A stretch of 64,000 nucleotides of DNA from contig ML660201.1 in assembly GCA_007570785.1 (NCBI GenBank), positions 49,632,316-49,696,315 on the forward strand, written 5' to 3'. The notes beneath the pieces were generated by a model. It searched no databases and was not told where the DNA came from. It saw only the letters and a list, made by a program, of their open reading frames with translations. Made by a program: the position numbers and the translations under genes. The DNA is from Antilocapra americana. Taxonomy: Eukaryota > Chordata > Mammalia > Artiodactyla > Antilocapridae. This document shows positions 56,259-64,000 of the stretch, in pieces; within the stretch, counting starts at the first letter, position 1; each line of letters starts with the position of its first letter.

Positions 56259-56868
56259 GATGGATGAAAAGATGAACAGATAAATGAGTTATAACCTTCC
56301 TTCCAATTCTCACTCTGGTTAGAGAAATGAGGAAACTAAACCAAATATTCTGCTTCTTTTTAGCCTGTCTTTCTTTAAGCAGAACATAAACCCGGTGACA
56401 GATTTTTTATGTATTTCCTAGTCTGTATAAGCTCCAGAACGATGTCAGCTTCACATAAAACAGCTGACAACTTTTAGCATCTTCTTCAGTGTCCTTTTGG
56501 TTCCTCCTGCCCCCTCCTGCCTTCTTGTTTCATTCAGTTCCTTATCATTCTCTTCTCCAATTTCAAAGCTAAGACTAGAAGCTCTCATTTTTGGACTGAG
56601 GAGGCTATTCTCACTTTTCCCACCTTACAGGACCCAAAGAAATGAGACTCTAGTAGTAACAGGTCACCAGTCTGGTGAAATTGGTTTTCAGAATTGGAAC
56701 CTTCCCAAACAGCCCTAAAGTTTTATGCCCCTGGCAGATCCAATTCCTCCATTCAGAAGGTGAGTTCTAGTCCAACTCAACTATTCTATGGATTGCTGAA
56801 TCTGCAGCCTCAAGAGTCACTCTGGTTTGACTTGAATCCCCTGGCCAACTTTTCATGGCTCTGTAGGA
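56259..56868. other. Single-copy-like DNA, nothing recognised
   Basis: No coding or repeat signature. Confidence 0.4.
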
Positions 56869-57246
56869 GGCTTCCCAGATGGCACTAGTGGTAAAGAACC
56901 CACCTGCCAATGCAGGAGGCTTAAGAGACGTGGGTTCCATCCCTGGGTTGGGAAGATCCCCTGGAGGAAGAAATGGCATCCTCTCCAGTATTCTTGCCTG
57001 GAGAATCCCATGGATAGTGGAGCCTGGAGAGCTATAGTCCATAGGGTCACAAAGAGCTAGACATGACAGAAGCGACTTAGCACACACGTAGCCTGGAGGA
57101 GGGCATAGGAACCCGCTCCAGTATTCTTGCCTGGAGAATCCCCGTGGACAGAGGAACTTGGCGGGCCCGCCCATGGCCTGCCCATGCGTCCACAGGGTGG
57201 CAAAGAGTCACACAACTGAGCGACTAAGCACAGCACACAGCACAGC
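56869..57246 (+). mobile_element. Bov-tA followed by an extra Bov-A body
   Basis: 56869-57088 is a head-body-tail Bov-tA with a small head insertion ('gaggcttaagagacgtgggt'). 57089-57246 is a second body and tail without a head ('cgctccagtattcttgcctg', 'gcaaagagtcacacaactga', ending in AGCACA repeats). Confidence 0.9.
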
Positions 57247-57685
57247 TAAAATACAGTCGAGTTTTTATGCTATCCAATAAACCCAAAGCCCCATTCTGAG
57301 TAACAAGTCAGGTGCAGATAATACAAACAGCCTAACAAGAGGGGTGTCTGGGAGAGGCATGGCCCTTTCTTTTATATATAAAAGAACACAGCCTATTCCA
57401 GGAAGCCAGTGACTCAAAACCATTCCAGAAACCAATGCAGCATTCTGTCCACGTATAGGATTTTTCTTCCTTAAAAGGTGGTGTATAAAAAGGAACAAAT
57501 TAGCAGTATTTCCTGGAATTTGGAGCCCAGACAATGTCTCGATGTTTCTTTATCCTGGACATTCTGGAGAAAGTCCCTCGGCACTGGAGGAGAGGAAGAG
57601 AGAGCGCCCTGTGAGTGCTTGTCCACAGCATTCCAGCAAATGCCGGAGACCAGCAACACCGATTGGAGGTATTGTTCTGAAGACA

Positions 57686-57686
<1 letters not shown>
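57247..57686. other. Single-copy-like DNA, nothing recognised
   Basis: No coding or repeat signature. Confidence 0.35.
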
Positions 57687-57752
<66 letters not shown>

Positions 57753-57759
57753 TGTGTGT
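57687..57759. repeat. (TG)n(TGCG)n microsatellite
   Basis: About 23 uninterrupted TG units, then TGCG repeats, then TG again. Alternating purine-pyrimidine over about 73 bp. Open frames of poly-Cys/Val or His/Thr here are artefacts. Confidence 0.98.
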
Positions 57760-57849
57760 CCCAGTGCCCATTGCTTTAATAAAGTCCTTACTCCTTTCTC
57801 TTTTAGAAAGGAAAAATAATACATAATTTGAGAGCATGAAGAAACATTT

Positions 57850-57995
57850 GAGACACATCCCCTCACTAACAAATGAGTAAACAGAGGCCAGAGAAGTCGA
57901 GTAACTCTCCTGAGGTCACATAGCTAATTGGAAGAAGAGAAACAACCAAGGTGGGTCTCCAGTCTTCTAGTTAGAGAGTCTGTGCATCACTTAAA
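57850..57995 (-). repeat. MIR fragment
   Basis: 'aacagaggccagagaagtcg', 'ctgaggtcacatagctaatt' is the MIR complement. Confidence 0.6.
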
Positions 57996-58072
57996 TAGGT
58001 GGACAGTTACTAACATTTCACTTTATACTCAAGTACAGGGAATTTGATCAAAATTAGCTTAAGTGTGCAGAA

Positions 58073-58739
58073 TCTAGAATGACACTATTCAGTACAGTAG
58101 ACAGTGCACATGTGGCTTCTGAGAACTTGAACTGGGGCTAGAGACACCGAGAAAACCACTTTTTAGTTGTATTTTACTTTAATTAATTTAAAAGTGAATG
58201 TCAAGGCCACTACTTGATCCAGAACTTCCCTGGCAGTCCAGCGGTTAAGACTCTGCACTTCCATTTCAGGGGGCATGGTCAGGGAACTAAGATGCCGCAT
58301 GCCAAGTGGTATGGCCAAAAAACTCCAAACAAACAAAACAAAACAAAAACCGCACCACTTGATTCAGTTATTTGATTCAGCTACTGGGAAACTCTAAGCC
58401 TATCTGGAACAACTTGCATCTGTGTATCCATGTAAATCTTATGAAATATAAAATACACATCAAGTATTTCCAGTGAAAATAGCGTGATTGAATTGAGACG
58501 TACTCTAAGGATAAAAGATATACTGAATTTCAAAAACAGTACAAAAAGTGTAAACTACATCATTAGTAATTTTCCTGTTGACATGCTGAAATAGTCTTTT
58601 AGATATACTGGGTTAAATAAAATATATTAATTTCACCAGGTTTTTACTTTTTAAATATTAAAAACTAAAATAAATAAACATTAAAGTATTAAACTTACAT
58701 ATGTGGCTTGTATTATATTTCTATTGGGCAGTCTAGAGT
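58073..58739 (+). mobile_element. Probable hAT-type DNA element with 8-bp TSD
   Basis: Left end 'cactattcagtacagtagac' plus 'gcacatgtggcttctgagaa'. Right part 'atatgtggcttgtattatat' and 'ttctattgggcag', an imperfect inverted terminal pair. TCTAGAAT (58073-58080) and TCTAGAGT (58732-58739) fit the 8-bp duplication typical of hAT elements. AT-rich, no transposase frame. Family not named. Confidence 0.5.
58222..58352 (+). mobile_element. CHR-1-type SINE nested in the DNA element
   Basis: 'agaacttccctggcagtcca', 'cggttaagactctgcacttc', 'gtcagggaactaagatgccg', then AAAC repeats. 'actacttgatc' before it and 'accacttgatt' after it look like its target duplication. Confidence 0.85.
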
Positions 58740-58835
58740 CAGGCTGTCACACTGACATCTCTGTTCCACTGTGTCACCAGGTCTGTATCCTTGGGAAAAT
58801 CACTGGGCCATTATGAGGAGCGACTGTCTTCTCTG
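58740..58835 (+). repeat. MIR fragment
   Basis: 'ttccactgtgtcaccaggtc', 'ccttgggaaaatcactgggc' follows the MIR core. Confidence 0.5.
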
Positions 58836-60394
58836 AAAAACAAAAAAGACAAAGGTGTGAGGATTTCTTTCCCCTTTCTTTCTGTTTATGGACATCATTG
58901 TGTGATGACAGCCACTTTCAAATGATCGGGAGAAACATGGCCAATTCACAGAGCACACAACAGCCACTCAAGGGCTAGCTGAGCAAAAGACATAAGCAAA
59001 ATTTCCTGGTATGCAGTTGGGTTTAAGAATCCATCATTCTCTTGCTCCTTTGCCTCTGAATCCTGAACACAATTTCCCAGCCATCTCTACCTGTCTGCTC
59101 CTGAGAAACACGTCTAAGCAGATGCAACCCAGGGCGGTCACGTGTGTTATATGCATATGATTTGCCAAAATTTGCATGTAATTGGCTTCTGTCTGCAGAA
59201 TCTGGTCTCTGGCTATTTGATTTCACTGCTGAAATTAAGATATACAGGAGGGTATATTCCCTTTGCCTCCCTCCATCCATCTTTCTACTCTTCCCTCCCA
59301 GCTGGCACTGTTGCCCTGACAAGTGGGGTGTCCAAGGTTTCTGATGGGTGAAGAGATGTTTGATGAGGGGGCAATGGGCCAGGAATGGGATGCTTTGCTT
59401 TTATAACACAAGGAACAACATGAGGGTCCTGATCAGGCTGAGGGCAAGGGTAGCCTTGTGATGTAGCTGGACTCTGCTGACCTGGGGCCTAGAAGTTGGT
59501 TCCACCCAAAGCTTTGAGCTGGTGGGGTCTGAGGGAGGTGGGGTGATAGCCTAAGGGGAAAATTATAGCACATAATGGAGCTGGGAATCCAACAGGAGTC
59601 ATGGCCAGATGCAGGCAGGAGCTATGTGAGTTCCCCAAAAATGCCCAGAGATGTTTCAGAGATGTCAGGGTGCCCGTGATAAATAGGATGGATTTTCAAG
59701 GTGATTGTAATAAAATTTAATAAAATGACAAGTTGATGCCAGCACATTTAAGGATTTGGTGGCGGGGGAGGGGGGGGCGGTTGATCCGTTAGTTACAGAG
59801 GGTCTCCCAGGCTATGGAGTCTGACCGAGCTGGTGACTTCCTCCTCCTAAGCATGGCAGCCCACCCATCACTCTCATCCATCCCCTATGGGACCACCCAG
59901 GACCTTCCTTTCCCAGCATGGTTATAGTAAAAGACAGCCTCAGGCTGTCTCACCACCATCCAGGAGTCGGGAAGAGAACCTGGGATGGGGCATGGAATTT
60001 GGAATAGTTCATTTAGACCCACAGGACATGTAGTCTTGTGCACAAACAAAAACAGCTGCATTTTACCAAGTCATACCCAGACAGCACACTATCCTAGGTA
60101 GAGTTTGCATTACTCCAGATACAAACACTATGAACTTCACACTTTGCCTCGACAGCCTGCAAGGTGCCAGACAGATGCCTGCCTGATGCTAAAGATGGTC
60201 ACCACGAGCCCAAACACTCCTGTGCTTGGCTTACCTTTTCTGTTGGACAGATAGAAAATGCTTATTGCAAATCCACTCTCTCAAGGAGGCTGAAGACCCC
60301 CAGGTGACATCTTAAAGCGATTGTGCTCTGAAGTATAGCTCTGAATGTGTGTGTGTTGGGGGAGGGTGTCACAAAACGTATTTTAAGCTCCTGT
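58836..60394. other. Single-copy-like DNA, no gene recognised
   Basis: Contains a G-rich tract at 59758-59782 and short open frames with no recognised domain. Confidence 0.4.
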
Positions 60395-60560
60395 AGTCAG
60401 TTCCCAAACACCAGTACTCTAAAAATTGTACAAGAATCACCTTGCAAGGTGTTCAAAAATATGAATGCCAGATTTTCAGCCCCAGGGATTTTGATTCCAC
60501 ATGTCTTGGGTGAGTTCCAGCATCTAAGTTGCTAGGATTTTGATACGCAGCTGAAACTCA
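60395..60560 (+). repeat. MER5-like hAT fragment
   Basis: 'acaagaatcaccttgcaagg', 'tgttcaaaaatatgaatgcc', 'agccccagggattttgattc' follows the order of MER5-type nonautonomous elements. Diverged. Confidence 0.5.
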
Positions 60561-60751
60561 CTGACTTGGATCATCGCAGAAAGACAAAGATCTGTACTTG
60601 AGTCTGCTGCCGCTCAGATTATCACTTACAATTGGGCAAGGAACTCTGGAAACAAGGTCCCAGGTATGGAAGGGTTATATCTCCATTCAGACAGTGTGCA
60701 GGTTTTTGTAGGGAGGTGACAAATTGAGTTAAAGTTTCAGTAAAGCAGACA

Positions 60752-60968
60752 GCAGGGCTTCCTAGGTGCCTCAGTGGTAGAGAATTTGCCTGTCAATGCA
60801 GGAGCTGCAGGAGCCGCGGGCTTGATCCCAGGGACGGGAAGATCTCCTGGAGGAGGAAACTGCAACCCACTCTAGTATTCTTGCCTGGGAAACCCCATGG
60901 ATAGAGGAGCCTGGCGGGCTATAGATCATGGGGTCTCAGAGTTAGATACTACTGAGCACGTATGCGTG
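60752..60968 (+). mobile_element. Bov-tA SINE
   Basis: Forward copy: 'agggcttcctaggtgcctca', small head expansion 'gcaggagctgcaggagccgc', 'gatctcctggaggaggaaac', 'gagcctggcgggctatagat'. 'aaagcag' on both sides may be a short duplication. Confidence 0.92.
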
Positions 60969-62319
60969 CAAAGCAGGTTGCACAAGTAGGCGTACCTAAT
61001 CATCTGCCCTACTTGAGACATGACCACTAGTCTTCCTTCCTGTAGGACTTCTGCTATAAGGAAGGTTTATCTGCCCACCTCATCCCCAGCCACTTGGACT
61101 TTTGATTTTTCCTTAACTGTAATGAAGACAATTAAAAAAGAAGCCTGTGGTGCAGGAAGGTCTGTTTATATTTTGTGCACACGAGACTTGTCAAAACAGG
61201 TACCAGGCATTCTAAGAAAGACCTAGGATTTCTGTCAAATTCCTTATTAAAGTAGAAGAGGAGAAACAAAGTCTCTACGTTGTGTGTGTTTTTAAAAACT
61301 GTCAGGTCTCCCCGCTGTCACCATGGTCCATTAGAAGGTTACCCACTTCTGCTGCTGCTCAGCCTGGTTTAATTAACACCTTCCCCTCAGTCCCAAACAT
61401 CCCTTTAAACCACTCTTCTCTGCCCAGATAGACTTTTACACCTGTCTTAGCAATTCTGGGAGAGATGTTTTGAAGTGCATTTCAAAATCCCTTCTTAATG
61501 ATCTGGTAATTATTGTGGTGACTTTTTATTAAAGTGTGAAGTGCTCAGCTGGCTCTTACCTAAGAGAATCCCCCAGGCACCTACAAGAAGGGAGAAAGAG
61601 GAAAAACACCCCAAGTCTAGGTCTGTCCCAAAGTTACAGGGGCAGCCACATCAGGCCAGAGAAGGCGCCTTGCCTGAGGCTGTCAAGGCCACCTGGAGCT
61701 CCTAGTGGCAGATGAGAACTCTCAAAGTCCTGGGAACAGTCTGACTACAGAATGTGGGGAAACTTGCACAGATGACCCTCAGATTCCCAGCAGTCTCCTA
61801 GTGGCAACACCACTTCCCACGGCTGGCTGCAGGGAGGAGCCACACTCCGCACGCAGCCTTGGTAATGTCCTTGGTGTCCCGGCCCGCATCCATTTGAAGA
61901 AGTCAGGGCTCCTGCCCAGAGAGGCCCGGTGACAGTTATTGAAGCTTGCCTCCCTGTCCTTCAGATCTCAGCTGCCGGTGTGGACCAAGTGTGGTCCAGT
62001 TGTGCTGGACACTCCCCGCATCCGGAAGCCCAGTATGCCACCCACCTCCCTGCCTGTGCTCCCCAACATCCCGCCTCCACTTGTCAGAGTAAAAGGAGCA
62101 CCCCAGGGGCTGAAACAGGATTTGGGGGTCTCTCACAGCCTCACGACTCCTCATAATGGAAGAGACTGCAACACACAACAAAGCATCCTAACCAGCCCAA
62201 AATCTCACATCTGAGCACGTCCTTCATCCCCCTCCCCCCACAGAAGGAAGACAGTCCCAGGGGAGGAGTGAAGTACCAGCCTCGAGGACGCACTGTGGAA
62301 TCTTAAGGAGCCAAGGACG
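60969..62319. other. Single-copy-like DNA, no gene recognised
   Basis: GC content rises after 61600. Overlapping open frames at 61929-62214 on both strands have no recognised domain. Confidence 0.4.
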
Positions 62320-62445
62320 TCATCTCGTTTTACCAACGAGACACTGGAACCCGGAAAGGTGACGTGACAGGCTCAAGAAGGAAGGCTCACCACCCAACAC
62401 CAGGGTGGGACCAGGTCCCTGGTGCTACTCTACCTCCCGCGGCTT
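62320..62445 (-). repeat. MIR fragment, diverged
   Basis: 'catctcgttttaccaacgag', 'gtgacgtgacaggctcaaga' fits the MIR complement. Confidence 0.45.
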
Positions 62446-62986
62446 TTCTGTCAGTGCCCACCACGAGTCCAGGGGGACTTCATAGCTTCATGTGCTGCCA
62501 GGGTCCCCCTTCCTAAACCAGCAGAGAGCAAGCGCCTGGGTTGGGGAGCAGGGCCAGCTGTGCCCCCGGCCGTCTCTGACATGCCCTTTGTACAGTGCTA
62601 ACTGAGGACAGCTGCCAGTGGGTTGACTGGCCCCTGACCTGGCTTCAGGGGACCCTGGACTCCCAACCTTTGCTGGCCTAGCCCTGCTCCCCATCCTGGC
62701 ACTTCCTCTAGCCTGGGTACCATGGAAGCTGCCCTGGTCAGGGGCTGGAAATCATCTTCCCAAACCATGGAAAGAGCTGGATCTCTTTAGCTAAGCAAAC
62801 TCAGCTGACAGGAAGTCTGGGATCCCTCTCTCTGCTTCTCTGGAGCAACTGGGAGGCAGATGTCCCCGGCATAAACATTGTAATGTAATTTTTTCTATCT
62901 CCAGGAACAATACTATAATAACATGTGACAAGATGGAGAAAACACTGGGGACAGTATGCTATGCATTCAAAAGACATGTTCCAAGT
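62446..62986. other. Single-copy-like DNA, nothing recognised
   Basis: No coding or repeat signature. Confidence 0.35.
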
Positions 62987-63172
62987 CAGTGGTTCTCAAA
63001 GTGTGGCCCCCAGACCAGTGGCCTCAGCATCCCCTGGAAACCACCGGAGACCTTGTTAGAGTCGTAGATTCTTGGTCTCCACTCCTGCCCTACTACATTA
63101 GAACCACTAGGGTGGGCCCTCCCAGGCATTCGGGTGCAGTTAAAGTCTGGGAAGCTGATTTTGATGGAGATA
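62987..63172 (+). mobile_element. hAT nonautonomous element (MER5-like)
   Basis: Begins CAGTGGTTCTCAAAGTGTGG, the classic hAT/Charlie terminal sequence, followed by 'cccagaccagtggcctcagc' and 'accttgttagagtcgtagat'. The right end is degraded. Confidence 0.72.
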
Positions 63173-64000
63173 GGGAAGCTTCAGAAAATGCCCCACTGGC
63201 AAAAACCAGGGCTCACTGACCTTGTTAAGGAGGAAGGGTGTGGTTCCCTGTGTGGTTCAGGTCAGGGGGGAGTCCCGGGATAGACTGGGAGGCAGGAGCT
63301 GGGGAAGAACTGGATTGCTCTTGAAAAAAGAAGGAAAGGACGTTCAAGGTTCCCTGTGGAAAACTAGAGGGGAGGAGAGCGAAGACAGTGAGGCTGGATG
63401 CAAGAGAGAGTGAGATCCCCATAACAGGGAGAATCTTCAGACATCGTCAGTGGAATCACAAGCCTTATGCAACACGCCCTCTCCTCCACAAAGCATCAGT
63501 GAAGGTTATACAAACAACCAAAGTCCTGGGGGTTCTACAGCCTGGACATCATGAGATGTGCTAAATTCTTCATGGTGGTCTCAATGCCACACTCAATGGA
63601 AATCTCTCTGCAAAGCGAATTGTCATGGCTGCATACTCTTTCCTAAGCAGAACATCTCTATATTTCCTTAGTCACCCCCTTACCAGGGGGCATCTGGTTG
63701 GCTTCCAATGTTTCACTATGGTAAACAATATATATTAAATGTCTTAGAGGTGCAAACTTTCTCTTTATTCATGATTATGACCTTGGAACACAGATTCACA
63801 AATGTTGAGCAATTTGGTTCGAATGCTAAGCACTACACAGAACAGAAATTTCCCCTGAGATTAAGCAGGGGAAGGAGTGGTGCTCAGAACATTTATGAAT
63901 ATGATTAAGGAAAGAAAAAAGTATCTTCTTCTTTTGAGAGAATTATAGGGGTTTCAAGAGTAGAGCCAGGTATTCTGGGGACAGTAAGAAAAGGGAGGAG
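63173..64000. other. Mostly single-copy-like, possible old LINE piece
   Basis: 63600-63790 ('tggttggcttccaatgtttc', 'actatggtaaacaatatata') resembles the complement of an old L1 3' region. No gene recognised up to the window end. Confidence 0.4.

Noticed and set aside
57478..57872. Several 94-133-codon frames on both strands
   Set aside because: All span the (TG)n tract and encode Cys/Val or His/Thr runs. They are microsatellite artefacts.
59758..59782. G-rich tract as a possible G-quadruplex promoter element
   Set aside because: No CpG island, TATA/Inr arrangement or adjacent exon supports a promoter.

Overview
This is nuclear DNA from a ruminant, most likely a bovid, although cervids carry the same repeats. 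The evidence is the repeat content: RTE-class BovB LINE fragments, about 25 Bov-tA/Bov-A SINEs (a tRNA-derived head joined to a BovB-derived body), about 12 tRNA-derived CHR-type SINEs, artiodactyl-type L1 3' ends, and older mammalian L2, MIR, MER5-like, Tigger1-like and MaLR relics. Cattle, buffalo, sheep, goat and deer cannot be told apart from this alone.

I found no host protein-coding gene, rRNA, functional tRNA or CpG-island promoter. Every open frame with recognisable homology is transposon-derived: BovB reverse transcriptase and C-terminus at 667-1233 and 3092-3499, plus degenerate L1 pieces. The other frames have no recognisable domain and no clear exon structure, so the window is intergenic or deep intronic.

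Layout. 1-3.6 kb: three BovB 3' fragments in alternating orientation. 3.7-10 kb: SINE fragments, an L2, a MIR and GC-richer single-copy DNA. 10.8-13.3 kb: two nested L1 3' ends carrying SINEs. 13.5-24 kb: CHR-2 and Bov-tA copies, microsatellites and two old L1 3' ends. 24-28 kb: mostly single-copy. 28-33.4 kb: an L2 and an L1 each split by a Bov-tA, a CHR/Bov-tA mosaic and a tandem Bov-tA. 34.3-36.4 kb: a short BovB end and an L1 with a 5' inversion. 37-43 kb: SINEs in single-copy DNA. 43.2-43.7 kb: an internally deleted Tigger1. 44.5-51.7 kb: SINEs, a MaLR LTR, a HAL1/L1-like LINE split by a SINE dimer, a Bov-A2 nested in a CHR-2, and an L1. 52.8-57.3 kb: old repeats, a much-interrupted L1 ORF2 and a SINE dimer. 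57.7-64 kb: a long TG tract, a probable hAT element, a Bov-tA and single-copy DNA.

The most informative content is the mobile-element architecture. It includes a twin-primed L1, SINE insertions with target duplications but no 3' body, head-head, body-body and tail-head SINE arrangements, a CHR/Bov-tA mosaic, and nested insertions that give relative ages. I did not find a convincing undescribed gene system. Family names are pattern recognition without database comparison, and ends of diverged repeats are approximate to about 5-30 bases.
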